DNA of 64,000 bases from Cytophagales bacterium (GTDB lineage: Bacteria; Bacteroidota; Bacteroidia; Cytophagales; Cyclobacteriaceae). The first letter of the stretch is position 1; each line of letters starts with the position of its first letter. The notes beneath the pieces were generated by a model. The model did no database searches and was not told where the DNA came from. It saw only the letters and a program-made list of their open reading frames with translations. A program made the translations under genes and the position numbers. The stretch is from the NCBI GenBank assembly GCA_013298505.1, contig JAAFHY010000001.1, positions 1-64,000 of the forward strand. The letters run 5' to 3'. Of the stretch, positions 8,180 to 16,538 are shown piece after piece.

Positions 8180-9418
8180 ATGACATGGAGTGACTTTAAA
8201 TTGAATAAGCAATTGCTGGATGCCGTGGCAGATGCAAAATTTGAAACGCCAACGGAAGTTCAAGAGAAATGCATACCGCTTATTTTAGGTGGCCAGCAGG
8301 TGATAGGGATAGCGCAAACAGGCACTGGTAAAACAGCTGCTTATCTATTACCGATTTTAATGCGAACTAAATTTGCGCAAGGAAGTGATGCACGAGTTTT
8401 GATTTTGGTGCCAACCAAAGAGTTGGTTGTTCAAGTTGCCGCCCAAGTCGCTGCACTTTGCAAGTACACCGATTTGCGCGCGGTGCATATTTATGGTGGC
8501 GTAGGGCCAAAAACTCAAATCGAAAATATAAAAAAAGGTGTAGACATTATCATTGCCACCCCTGGCCGCTTTTTAGAAATCTACCAGCGAAATGAGCTGG
8601 TAACAAAGCAGATCAAGACATTGGTGCTTGATGAGGCCGACCGAATGCTTGACATGGGTTTTATGCCGCAGCTACGAAGAATCTTTGAGGTCATCCCCAA
8701 CAAAAGACAAAACCTGCTTTTCTCGGCTACCTTCCCTCATCGTGTAGAAAGACTATCGCAAGAATTTTTAGAGTTTCCCCTAAGGATTGAGATAACGCCA
8801 CCGGCAACGGTAGCCACACAGGTAGCGCAAGAGTTATTTTACGTGCCCAATTCCAGAACCAAAATTAATTTTTTAGAATACTTATTGCTCGATCATGCCG
8901 TATTTAATAGGGTAATGATATTTACGCGAACCAAAGAGGCTGCCAATCAGATTTTTAAATTTTTAGATCGTAAGGGTTATGGCCCTGTAAAAGTAGTTCA
9001 CTCTAACAAAGGGCAAAACAGCCGCATCAATGCGGTAAACGAATTTAAAGAAGGCGAACTTCGCATTTTAGTTTCAACCGATGTTGCTTCGCGTGGCATA
9101 GATGTAACCAACGTATCACACGTTATCAATTTTGATGTGCCTATTGTGTACGAAGATTATGTCCATCGCACAGGTAGAACAGGCCGGGCGTTTCAAACGG
9201 GTAAGGCCATTACATTGGTCACCGATGCAGAAAAGTATCACATCGATAAAATTCAGAAAATAATCAGAGAGAAGATCGCTTTAAAGAAATTGCCCTCGGA
9301 AATTGAGATAGCCGAAACCCCACGCGAAGAAGCGCAAGACATGGCTCGCGAAATCGACAGGCAGAAACGATATGAAGACCCTGAGTTTAAAGGAGCTTTT
9401 CACGAAAAGAGGAAATAA
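8180..9418 (+). CDS. DEAD-box RNA helicase, RhlE-like
   Basis: This 412-residue protein has every DEAD-box motif in order: the Q motif around FETPTEVQEKCIP, motif I AQTGTGKT, the PTKEL and TPGR motifs, motif II DEAD in LVLDEADRML, motif III SAT, and in the second RecA domain TDVASRGIDV and HRTGRTGR. The C-terminal tail is short and basic-acidic, without a known RNA-binding domain. These enzymes remodel RNA duplexes during ribosome assembly or mRNA decay in the cytoplasm. The start is the ATG at 8180, 40 bases from the divergent dihydroorotase start. Confidence 0.93.
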   Translation: MTWSDFKLNKQLLDAVADAKFETPTEVQEKCIPLILGGQQVIGIAQTGTGKTAAYLLPILMRTKFAQGSDARVLILVPTKELVVQVAAQVAALCKYTDLRAVHIYGGVGPKTQIENIKKGVDIIIATPGRFLEIYQRNELVTKQIKTLVLDEADRMLDMGFMPQLRRIFEVIPNKRQNLLFSATFPHRVERLSQEFLEFPLRIEITPPATVATQVAQELFYVPNSRTKINFLEYLLLDHAVFNRVMIFTRTKEAANQIFKFLDRKGYGPVKVVHSNKGQNSRINAVNEFKEGELRILVSTDVASRGIDVTNVSHVINFDVPIVYEDYVHRTGRTGRAFQTGKAITLVTDAEKYHIDKIQKIIREKIALKKLPSEIEIAETPREEAQDMAREIDRQKRYEDPEFKGAFHEKRK

Positions 9419-9494
9419 CTCTTTTTTTAATTTAGTTTTGATCAGGTGATCAGAATTTCAAAAAGACTTTGGAGTGAGCGATGGTTTTTGTTTT

Positions 9495-9529
9495 AGTAAG
9501 TAGTATGCAATATTGCTTACTGCCTACTT
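9495..9529. repeat. Short interspersed inverted repeat of the TGCCTACT type
   Basis: AGTAAG near 9495 pairs with CTTACT near 9516, around an inner GCAATATTGC, and the unit ends in CTGCCTACTTTTTA. A related unit occurs at 19234-19288. Both sit directly at the 3' end of an FtsX permease gene, so they were either copied with the genes or act as 3' hairpins. Confidence 0.45.
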
Positions 9530-9530
9530 T

Positions 9531-12170
9531 TTATTCCGATCTCAAACTTTTCACAGGATTCATGTTCGCAGTATTGAAGCTATGGACAGCCACCGTCAAA
9601 AACGCTAAGACGATTGCCATCGCGGCAACCAATACAAACCATAAGTAGTTGATTTGTGTTTGATACGCAAAGTTGCTCATCCACTTCGTAACTATGTAGT
9701 AGGCAACAGGAATAATAGCGATCGCTGCAATCAGCACCAACAGCATTACCTCTTTAAACAGCAGGTAAATAATTTGCGGTACCGAAGCCCCGTGTACTTT
9801 CCGTATGCCTATTTCCTTGGTTCGCTGCACAGCGGCAAAAGCACTGAGTCCCAACAATCCGAGCAAAGAGATGAAAATACATACCCACGAAAGTGCCGCC
9901 AACAATTTTTGTTGCGTTTCATCAGAACGATATTGTTCATCAAATTTTTGGTCGAGAAAGAAATACTCAAAAGGGTGATTGGGGTCAATTGCTGCCCATC
10001 GCTTTTTTATTTCTTCCAGTGTTGTGGGTAAGTCTTCTCCTTTTACTTTCAAATGAAGAAAACCGCCTTCTTCACGAGGCTTTACAATCAGCAAAGGTTC
10101 TACGCGATTATGAAGCGAAGAGAAATTGAAATCTTTTACCATACCTATAACCTGCCCGTCCTTTTCGGCATGGAAGAACTTGACTTTCTTTCCCACCGGA
10201 TTATCGCCCCAGCCCATCAGTTTAGCAGCGGCCTCATTCACGATAAAGGCGTCTTCAACATCTGCTGTGGGCCCTGGCAAAAAATCTCGGCCTGCCAATA
10301 GTTTCAAGTCCAGCGTTTTTAAATAATCATCACCCACATTCATCATCGAGAAGGCTTGTTGCTTCATCCCGTCTTCGCCTTCGGCCCACATCACCGGCCC
10401 ACCGATGCCCATGCCCATCACATCGTAAGAAGTCGCAGCGGCCACTATTCGTGGATTTTGCAGAAACTCATTCTTGATTGCTCCGATCTGGTTTTGAACA
10501 AGTGTATCCTGTATGGGCAAGACCAATACATTATCTTTCGAAAAGCCCAGGTCTTTCAAACGCATGTAGGCAATCTGATCTTGCATGAGCCACGTGCAAA
10601 CCACCACAAACATAGAGATACCAAACTGCGTGGTAGTAAGAATCTTTCGCAAAACCAAGCTTGACTTTTGATTTTTAAATGCTCCTTTGAGTGCTTTTAA
10701 GGTAGGAATGCTCGGCAAATAAAGCGCTGGGTAAAGCCCGGAAATAATTCCAATGATAAACGTAATGGCAATAGAACCAATTAGTAAAGTGGGGTTGCCG
10801 AAGAAGTTCAGCGAAAGGTTTTTGCCAATCAGTTCATTAAATGGTGTCGCTATAAGAATGAAATAAACAAGACCGATTGCCAAACACAACGAGATGAATG
10901 ATAGAAATAGCGACTCACTCAAAAACGATATCAACAACGAACTACGGCTTGATCCCAATGTTTTCTTCATCGCAATCTCACTGGCCCGGTTGATGGCTTT
11001 TGCCGTAGATAAATTCATGTAGTTGATGCACGCCAGCAGGATGATAAAAAACCCAACTCCTGCAAAAGCATAGAGGTAGGCAATGTTTCCGCGAGCCTCA
11101 TCACTATCCAGCTTTGAATAAAAGTGGATGGATGTGAGCGGCTCAAGAATCGGGGCATACTTACCACCCACCTGATCGCCAAACGATTTAAAGTATTTGT
11201 CAAATATTGCCCCAAACTTTTCATAAAACTGTTGGGTATTATATCCTTCCGGAAACAGTAAATAGGTATAGACATCAGGATTCCAAAATGCTTCCGACTT
11301 TACCTTACCTTCTTCCATTACCCACCCGCGTTCTCTAAAATTGGAAATCAGGATATTGAATTTCAAGTGTGTATTCTCCGGAAGATCTTGAATTACAGCT
11401 GTTACTTTTCGCTGCTGGTTGTCTATGATCAACACCTGATCGAGCGGATCGGCACTGCCAAAATATTTGTCCGCAACTGACTTTGTAATCACCAGATTAT
11501 CCAATCCTTTAAAGCATGTTTGTGGATTGCCAGCGATAAACGTATGTGTGAATACAGAAAAGTAAGTAGAGTCTGCACGAACAATATTCTCTTCGTAAAA
11601 AGATTTTTCGTCTCCTTCTTTGGGTTGGTATTCGACTAGCGTTCGTCCCCAACTATTAGCCCGCACTGCTTGTTGCACTTCGGGAAATTCATCTTTCAAA
11701 ATTGGCGCCAATTCGCGCGCAGATCTTGCCGCTTGAAAGTCAACGCCCGTGGCTTGCAGGTGCCCGCCTAAACGATATATCCGAGTATGATTTGCATAGT
11801 GTTTATCATAATTCAAATCGTTTTGCAGAATAAGCAGAAGTAATATACTTACCGTTATCCCCAATGCCAGCCCAAGGATATTGAGTACCGAGAAAGATTT
11901 GTCTTTCAAAAATATCCGTATTGAAAACTTGAGGTTGTTAAAAAACATATCGAATTGGTTTACACGTTTAGTTCCCTTCACTGACTTGATGAACATTGGC
12001 CTAAAATATTTGATCACACTCCACGCAAATTTCCATTTTGCTTTGCGCGGATGGTTTCCTGCTTCTTTTATAAAAACCTCCGTCAAGTCGCCCTCAATCT
12101 CTTCGAGATAATCTTCGCGGCAAAACCAGCGGAGGAATTGGAGAGGGCGCTTTGGAGGTCTGTGATTCAT
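9531..12170 (-). CDS. FtsX-like ABC transporter permease with cytoplasmic prefix domain (copy 1)
   Basis: The protein has about 879 residues. An N-terminal cytoplasmic prefix contains the motif FLRWFCREDYLEEIEGDLTEVF. It is followed by a transmembrane helix (FSVLNILGLALGITVSILLL), a large periplasmic MacB-like domain, a three-helix FtsX block, then a second repeat of the same (TM, periplasmic domain, FtsX block) ending in NPVKSLRSE. Bacteroidota carry many such double-length permeases, often without an adjacent ATPase, as here. The role may be lipoprotein or small-molecule export or mechanotransmission. The start at 12170 is preferred because the upstream 14 codons fall in an interspersed repeat. 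A padR gene lies just upstream. Confidence 0.85.
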   Translation of the reverse strand: MNHRPPKRPLQFLRWFCREDYLEEIEGDLTEVFIKEAGNHPRKAKWKFAWSVIKYFRPMFIKSVKGTKRVNQFDMFFNNLKFSIRIFLKDKSFSVLNILGLALGITVSILLLLILQNDLNYDKHYANHTRIYRLGGHLQATGVDFQAARSARELAPILKDEFPEVQQAVRANSWGRTLVEYQPKEGDEKSFYEENIVRADSTYFSVFTHTFIAGNPQTCFKGLDNLVITKSVADKYFGSADPLDQVLIIDNQQRKVTAVIQDLPENTHLKFNILISNFRERGWVMEEGKVKSEAFWNPDVYTYLLFPEGYNTQQFYEKFGAIFDKYFKSFGDQVGGKYAPILEPLTSIHFYSKLDSDEARGNIAYLYAFAGVGFFIILLACINYMNLSTAKAINRASEIAMKKTLGSSRSSLLISFLSESLFLSFISLCLAIGLVYFILIATPFNELIGKNLSLNFFGNPTLLIGSIAITFIIGIISGLYPALYLPSIPTLKALKGAFKNQKSSLVLRKILTTTQFGISMFVVVCTWLMQDQIAYMRLKDLGFSKDNVLVLPIQDTLVQNQIGAIKNEFLQNPRIVAAATSYDVMGMGIGGPVMWAEGEDGMKQQAFSMMNVGDDYLKTLDLKLLAGRDFLPGPTADVEDAFIVNEAAAKLMGWGDNPVGKKVKFFHAEKDGQVIGMVKDFNFSSLHNRVEPLLIVKPREEGGFLHLKVKGEDLPTTLEEIKKRWAAIDPNHPFEYFFLDQKFDEQYRSDETQQKLLAALSWVCIFISLLGLLGLSAFAAVQRTKEIGIRKVHGASVPQIIYLLFKEVMLLVLIAAIAIIPVAYYIVTKWMSNFAYQTQINYLWFVLVAAMAIVLAFLTVAVHSFNTANMNPVKSLRSE

Positions 12171-12180
12171 TTTAGTTATA

Positions 12181-12256
12181 GTTGGTGGTTGTTCGTTATT
12201 GGTTGTTCGCAACGCTCTTTACGAGCAACAATCAACCAAGAACGAACAACGACTAT
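12181..12256. repeat. Interspersed inverted repeat built from GTTGTTCGTT units
   Basis: Left arm GGTTGTTCGTTATTGGTTG and right arm containing CAACCAAGAACGAACAAC are approximately inverted and separated by about 20 bases. The same unit, again inverted, recurs at 26601-26710. It lies between padR copy 1 and permease copy 1. Confidence 0.55.
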
Positions 12257-12259
12257 TCT

Positions 12260-12586
12260 TCATCCAAAAGAAATTTTAGGAATCTGTTGATAGATGCTCG
12301 TGCGCAACGCATACTGATTGTCAAGCATTTTTTTGCCCAACGCGGTAATCACATAATACTTCTTTCGCCTGCCTCCGCGGTCTTCGGTAATGCCACCAAA
12401 GCGCGACTTGACGAAGCCTTTGTCTTCAATGCGCTTGAGTGCCACGTGCACCGCACTGATGTTCACTTTCTTTTTGAGCTTTTCTTCCAAGCCTTCCAAT
12501 ATGGCTACACCATACGCCTCATCGTGCAGGGCGGCTACCATCAGCAATACGAGCTCTTCAAATTCACCAAGAGATTGTTGGGTCAT
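12260..12586 (-). CDS. PadR-family transcriptional regulator (copy 1)
   Basis: This 108-residue protein is a compact PadR winged helix. LGEFEELVLLMVAALHDEAYGVAI is the first helix pair, VNISAVHVALKRIEDKGFV the recognition region, and RGGRRKKYYVITALGKKML the wing, followed by a short dimerisation helix. PadR proteins usually repress a neighbouring transporter gene and themselves in response to a toxic ligand. It lies just upstream of, and on the same strand as, an FtsX permease, a pairing that repeats at 23170 in this window. A strong palindrome 27 bases upstream could be its operator. Confidence 0.85.
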   Translation of the reverse strand: MTQQSLGEFEELVLLMVAALHDEAYGVAILEGLEEKLKKKVNISAVHVALKRIEDKGFVKSRFGGITEDRGGRRKKYYVITALGKKMLDNQYALRTSIYQQIPKISFG

Positions 12587-12612
12587 AAAATTTTTTGCTT
12601 AAAAATTATTGA

Positions 12613-12648
12613 TAGGCGTCTGACACTTTAAAAGTGTCTTGACGCCTA
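12613..12648. promoter_or_regulatory. Large palindrome upstream of padR copy 1, operator candidate
   Basis: Arms TAGGCGTC and GACGCCTA (8/8) enclose ACACTTT and AAAGTGT (7/7), with a 2/3-base bulge between. It has no T-run for termination. The position ahead of padR suggests autoregulation, but a hairpin in RNA cannot be excluded. Confidence 0.5.
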
Positions 12649-12651
12649 ATT

Positions 12652-12670
12652 GTTAAGCTATTTACTTAAC
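12652..12670. promoter_or_regulatory. Inverted repeat GTTAAG-N7-CTTAAC near padR copy 1
   Basis: A perfect 6-base inverted repeat with seven-base spacer lies four bases beyond the larger palindrome. CCTAATTGT at its edge (12646-12654) also occurs upstream of the second padR gene (23527-23535), so a shared regulator site is possible. Confidence 0.35.
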
Positions 12671-12864
12671 AAACGTGAATATAATAGATTAGTTTCACTT
12701 TTGTTACGTAAATCAGAAAAAATTTCTCATCCAAAGCATTCATTCGATTGGCTTCGGCTGGCGATGCAACGAAACTTGTATGAAAATGGTAAACAAGAGC
12801 CGGCAGGGCGTGGTTGTATTTACCTATATTCGCTCACCGTATTTTACATTGATTTAACATCCAC

Positions 12865-13776
12865 ATGAATTTTAACGAAATAATTGAAGGCGTGTACCGC
12901 GAGGTAAAAGATATTGACGACCGCGGTAAGCTGGCCTCCTACATTCCTGAACTTGCGCAGGTGAATCCTAAACGATTTGGTATTCACCTCTCCACCGTTG
13001 ATAAACACCAATTTGGAATAGGCCACTACACCGAGAGATTTTCTATTCAAAGTATTTCGAAAGTGCTGGCCCTTACGCTGGCGTATAAAATAAAAAATCA
13101 AAGTATCTGGAAGCGCGTAGGCATCGAGCCTTCCGGAACGGCATTTAATTCCCTGGTGCAATTAGAGGCCGACAAAGGCATCCCCAGAAATCCATTTATT
13201 AATGCGGGCGCCATGGTGATTGCCGATATCCTGATCACACATTTAAAGAATCCGAAGAAAGATTTTATTGCTTTTGTGCGAAGCCTTTCGAACAACCCCG
13301 GCATCGACTATTCCGAAACGGTGGCGGCCTCTGAAAAGTCGGTGGGGTATCGCAATGTGGCGCTCTGTAATTTCATTAAATCATTTGGCAACATCGAAAA
13401 CCATCCGCAGGTGGTGCTCGATTTTTATTTTGACCTGTGCTCTATTGAGATGAATTGCCGCGAGCTTTCCGAAACATTTTTGTTTTTAGCGAACGATGGC
13501 AAAACCCTGAGCGGCATGCCCGTTTTAACAAACCATCAAACCAAAAGAATAAATGCGCTCATGCAGACGTGTGGATTTTATGATGAGTCGGGAGAGTTTG
13601 CATTTAAAGTAGGGCTGCCCGGCAAGAGTGGCGTGGGCGGAGGCATCATCGCTGTCAATCCCGATCGATATACCATTGCCGTTTGGAGCCCCCGGCTGAA
13701 CGCGAAAGGAAATTCATATAAAGGTGTGCGCGTGCTCGAAAAGTTTACAAAAAAAACAGAGTCTTCTATTTTTTAG
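12865..13776 (+). CDS. glsA: Glutaminase A
   Basis: This 303-residue protein matches bacterial glutaminase along its length. It has the serine-lysine catalytic pair S63 and K66 in RFSIQSISKVLAL, the NPFINAGAM motif near 110, the ENHPQVVLDFYF stretch and the glycine-rich C-terminal GLPGKSGVGGGI containing the oxyanion region. It hydrolyses glutamine to glutamate and ammonia in the cytoplasm. The ATG at 12865 is the first in frame with the family start. The 280 bases upstream hold palindromes related to padR, and the gene sits alone between a regulator and an island. Confidence 0.92.
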   Translation: MNFNEIIEGVYREVKDIDDRGKLASYIPELAQVNPKRFGIHLSTVDKHQFGIGHYTERFSIQSISKVLALTLAYKIKNQSIWKRVGIEPSGTAFNSLVQLEADKGIPRNPFINAGAMVIADILITHLKNPKKDFIAFVRSLSNNPGIDYSETVAASEKSVGYRNVALCNFIKSFGNIENHPQVVLDFYFDLCSIEMNCRELSETFLFLANDGKTLSGMPVLTNHQTKRINALMQTCGFYDESGEFAFKVGLPGKSGVGGGIIAVNPDRYTIAVWSPRLNAKGNSYKGVRVLEKFTKKTESSIF

Positions 13777-13786
13777 TGAACCTGGT

Positions 13787-13807
13787 AGCCTGAGCTTGTC
13801 GAAGGCT
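13787..13807. repeat. Short palindromic repeat (AGCCT ... AGGCT)
   Basis: The 21-base element has arms AGCCT and AGGCT around GAGCTTGTCGA. This REP-like word is found dispersed in many bacterial genomes. It starts a GC-richer non-coding stretch (13777-13960) in which no gene was recognised. The forward open frame there has the biased composition of a repeat, not of a protein. The remaining bases to 14069 hold nothing recognised. Confidence 0.5.
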
Positions 13808-14069
13808 TGGGCGGCTTATCGGGCTGTCGCTACTCGCCACCTCACGGACATGCCACTTCGGGCTCAAAGAGATCGCTCCATCCCGGCCGCAAGGGCAAGT
13901 GTCCAATCATCTCGTAATTTTCTTATTCGTATCCGGGGCGGGAGTACTTTGCTATAGGATTAATTTATTGATTTACAGTCGCAAAAATAATGGAAAATAT
14001 ACTTGATGTTGACTTTGTAAATAAGCCGTTGTTCGCGGACAAAGATCAAGAAACTTGATTTTTTGAATC

Positions 14070-14879
14070 TTACTTTCTCACTTTGCTGGAGTAATATTTT
14101 TTAAACCATTCTGCTACTTCTGTTTGTTTAAGTTTATCCCATTTCTTCTTCTCTCCAACAATCTTAAAATGTGCAAACCAGTTTGCTTCTTCTCCATCTT
14201 TTAACTCTTTTGAATTATCAATAAAGAAAACCTGATAACACAATTGCGCAGCCTCAAAAAGTAAATCAAGTGAACGGTAGTAACGTTGCTCTATTTTTAT
14301 CGGATCAACATCATGGCCTCCCTTATTTTTTCTTGCTTCAACTCGAAACTTATTGATTTCGGGAGATTCAGTTGAAACAAAATATAAATACACTTTATAC
14401 CCTGATTCTTTGGCTTCACGCATAATGTCAAGCTTACTAGTGTGTGAGAAAACCGTTTCAAAGGATAATTTCTTTTTTTCTTGAAGTAATTTTTTTCGAA
14501 GAAAATGCGCTAGAATCTGAGCCATCCGCTCATCAGCTTTGGCTACTGAATGTCCAGACGTTAGGGAGACTTTATTATTTGAGAAAAAGTAACAAGACAG
14601 AAACTGAGCTTCTGTAAAATCATTGTTAATTAGTCCAGATTGAATAGCCTCTTTTTTGAACTCCTCTTCACTAACAGAAGTAGTGTAGGTTTTAAAATTA
14701 AAAGCGTCATTACGAAGGTCTTTAGCAATATCATCAGCATTGATGTAGATACCGAAGTCAACAAGTTGGTTATTTACCTTGGTCTTCCTAACTGCATTTA
14801 TTATTGTGCTTTTACCTGAACCATTTGGCCCAGCAAAAACACGCATTCGTAAATAAGGATTAGAATTAGTCGAGGGCAA
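14070..14879 (-). CDS. Zeta-toxin-like P-loop kinase
   Basis: The 269-residue protein begins with a Walker A motif GPNGSGKST at residues 17-25. It continues with INADDIAKDL (47-56), a central SFETVFSH motif (139-146) and a basic EARKNKGGHDV..KIEQRYYRSLDLL segment around 171-197, which are the hallmarks of zeta-type toxin kinases and related AAA proteins. Classical zeta toxins phosphorylate UDP-N-acetylglucosamine and block wall synthesis. This longer relative may have another substrate. The start overlaps the upstream small gene by 14 bases, so the two are co-translated. Both are AT-rich and lie in an island. Confidence 0.75.
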   Translation of the reverse strand: MPSTNSNPYLRMRVFAGPNGSGKSTIINAVRKTKVNNQLVDFGIYINADDIAKDLRNDAFNFKTYTTSVSEEEFKKEAIQSGLINNDFTEAQFLSCYFFSNNKVSLTSGHSVAKADERMAQILAHFLRKKLLQEKKKLSFETVFSHTSKLDIMREAKESGYKVYLYFVSTESPEINKFRVEARKNKGGHDVDPIKIEQRYYRSLDLLFEAAQLCYQVFFIDNSKELKDGEEANWFAHFKIVGEKKKWDKLKQTEVAEWFKKYYSSKVRK

Positions 14880-15114
14880 TGGCAGACTTGTGGGCTTTTT
14901 CTATTTTAGTAATTCGTGTTTGTGACCCATTGAGCTCTTCACGAATCACCCAACCATTTTCAGCCTTAATGGTATAGCCCATAGATTGTTTAGTCTCAGC
15001 AGAAGCTTTTTTGATAGCGGACCCCATAGCAGATTTCATAATACGTTTCGTAACGTAGTTGCTTTTCTTTTTTCTGCCACTTTTAATAACACTTGATTTT
15101 GAGGTTTGAGCCAT
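14866..15114 (-). CDS. Probable antitoxin partner of the zeta-like kinase
   Basis: This 82-residue basic protein opens with a Lys/Ser-rich tail (KSGRKKKSN) and ends in a compact section (ENGWVIREELNGSQTRITKIEK). That C-terminal pattern resembles small proteins encoded just before zeta-like kinases. It overlaps the kinase start by 14 bases and has its own promoter four bases upstream. It is not similar in sequence to the classical epsilon antitoxin, so neutralising activity is an inference from position, size and overlap. Confidence 0.6.
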   Translation of the reverse strand: MAQTSKSSVIKSGRKKKSNYVTKRIMKSAMGSAIKKASAETKQSMGYTIKAENGWVIREELNGSQTRITKIEKAHKSAIALD

Positions 15115-15118
15115 GTTC

Positions 15119-15126
15119 CAAATATA
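15119..15126 (-). promoter_or_regulatory. -7 promoter box for the zeta-like toxin pair
   Basis: Reverse-strand TATATTTG is an exact TAnnTTTG match and ends only four bases before the ATG at 15114, so the transcript should be leaderless or nearly so. Confidence 0.6.
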
Positions 15127-15245
15127 CTTCTTTCACTTACATTTTTAAAACGGATAAATAAGGACATTGGTTCCCAACAGTAGGCGTTAATCGGCTAAAA
15201 CGAGCTCTTTCGAAGGAATTTGTGAAGAGCAAAAACCTAAACTAA

Positions 15246-15974
15246 AGGCTCCATTTTTGGTTTGTAATAAAGATAAAGAATCTCAATAGGATACTGAACA
15301 CAACAAGGTCAGATGCCGAGAACTCAAGAAACAAAGTTGAAGTGCTGAAGAAAGCAGTCCTTGCCATGGCCTTGGGAACAGAAGTGGAAGCTATTCCCGC
15401 GAACTTATATCAGGATAAGGACTGTATCAGGAAGATTTCAGAATGTGATGTTCTGTTTGGATGTATGGATAGTGTGGATGGTCGTCACTTACTTAACCAA
15501 ATTGCTACATTTTATCTGATACCCTATTTCGATTTGGGTGTAAAATTAATAGCCGATGGCAATGGAGGAATAGATCAGATTTGGGCTACTGTACACTACC
15601 TGCAACCTGGAAAATCTTCACTTCTTACAAGAGGAGTTTATACCTTAGATGATCTCACTGCCGCATCAATGTACCGAAAGGATCCGGTAAATTATGAGGC
15701 CTTAAAAAAAGAGGGTTACATCAAAAACGTTAACGTAGAGAGTCCTGCAGTTATTAGTATTAACATGCAGATATCGAGTCTTGCCGTTATTGAATTTTTA
15801 GCCCGAATACATAAGTTTCGGTATGATAACAATGCTGATTCCGCTATTACTAGAGTAAGTTTAACAGATAGCTACATTCAAAAGGAATCAGAAGGTGAAA
15901 CAGATATTTACTTGGAGAAATTTGTGGGTCGCGGTGATCTGATGCCATTATTAAACATGCCAGAATTCAGCTAA
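15246..15974 (+). pseudogene. E1/ThiF-like adenylyltransferase, N-terminally truncated
   Basis: Family similarity begins abruptly in the open frame near 15264 with IKNLNRILNTTRSDAENSRNKVEVLKKA. This is the segment that normally follows the nucleotide-binding GxGGxG loop and first acidic residues of E1/ThiF/MoeB enzymes. The rest is well kept: CDVLFGCMDSVDGRHLLNQIA matches the adenylation-domain (D-N/V-D...R) segment, and the protein ends with a GRGDLMPLLNMPEF tail. An in-frame TAA at 15243 and the lack of an ATG show that the 5' third is gone. A GTG at 15342 could start a 210-residue fragment. It abuts an intact DUF6527 gene, as in ubiquitin-like conjugation clusters. Confidence 0.75.
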
Positions 15975-16295
15975 ATGTTCTTTTTTGGGAAAAATAGAAA
16001 CCAACCTGATTACAAAGGGATAAGTGTCGGGGATATACCCGAGCGCTTCGAGGCTAAAACGATTTATGTTGTTGGCGACAAAGGCCATAAGTGGGTTGCT
16101 GCATTTCTATGTCCTTGTGGATGTGGTCAATTGATCCAATTGAATTTACTCAAGGATGGAGATGTTTCTTGGAGAGCATCTATTCACAAAGATTCATCAA
16201 TAACTATTCGGCCATCTATCTGGAGAATAACTGGGTGCAGAAGCCATTTTACAATTACGAGGGGGGATTTACGTTGGGTAAATGATTGGGATTAA
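15975..16295 (+). CDS. DUF6527-family zinc-binding protein
   Basis: This 106-residue protein starts at the base after the E1-like stop. It has a cysteine cluster CPCGCG (about residues 45-50), then LIQLNLL, a central W and a terminal SIWRITGCRSHFTITRGDLRW block. That pattern matches DUF6527, a small family that recurs next to ThiF/E1, E2-like and multi-ubiquitin genes in bacteria. A role as an accessory or deubiquitinase-like factor has been proposed for relatives. Here the upstream partner is truncated, so it is probably no longer functional as a system. The reading frame itself looks complete. Confidence 0.7.
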   Translation: MFFFGKNRNQPDYKGISVGDIPERFEAKTIYVVGDKGHKWVAAFLCPCGCGQLIQLNLLKDGDVSWRASIHKDSSITIRPSIWRITGCRSHFTITRGDLRWVNDWD

Positions 16296-16475
16296 TTTTG
16301 ATGTATACGCTTATAGTTTTCCAGCTTCCGCTGGAGTGACAACGCTAGCATTTTTAATCTACGGGAGAGCGGGTTAAGCGCACAAGGGTGACGTTTGCGC
16401 GAGCTGTTGCAGACACTCGTCCTACACAAGCTTCGGTCGGACTAGTCAGAGGGCCTGGCCCCTTCAATCTTCCAA

Positions 16476-16538
16476 TTATTCTTTCCTCAGCGAGTCTATT
16501 GGATTGAACATGGCCGCCTTCGCAGATTGATAAGATAC
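16476..16538 (-). pseudogene. Remnant of the 3' end of a fourth FtsX permease
   Basis: Read on the reverse strand, this piece encodes VSYQSAKAAMFNPIDSLRKE followed by TAA. The last codons of the intact permease that starts its own 3' end 40 bases further on (16576) encode nearly the same peptide, ending NPIDSLRKE, with roughly one base in eight changed. Nothing upstream of these 20 codons remains. It therefore marks a deletion or recombination junction where an island now joins the permease array. Confidence 0.8.

Noticed and set aside
9419-9490. TGATCA repeated twice after the DEAD-box gene as possible terminator
   Set aside because: The arms are only six bases and no T-run follows. The longer inverted unit at 9495 is better described as a repeat.
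13724-13957. Forward open frame after glsA (SLSLSKAWAAYRAVATRH...)
   Set aside because: Its composition is that of a dispersed palindromic repeat read through in frame. It overlaps the glutaminase 3' end and resembles no protein family.
15160-15200. Possible integron attC-like core (CCCAAC ... GTTAATC) before the E1 fragment
   Set aside because: The core words do not fit the RYYYAAC/GTTRRRY consensus on both sides, and no integrase is present.
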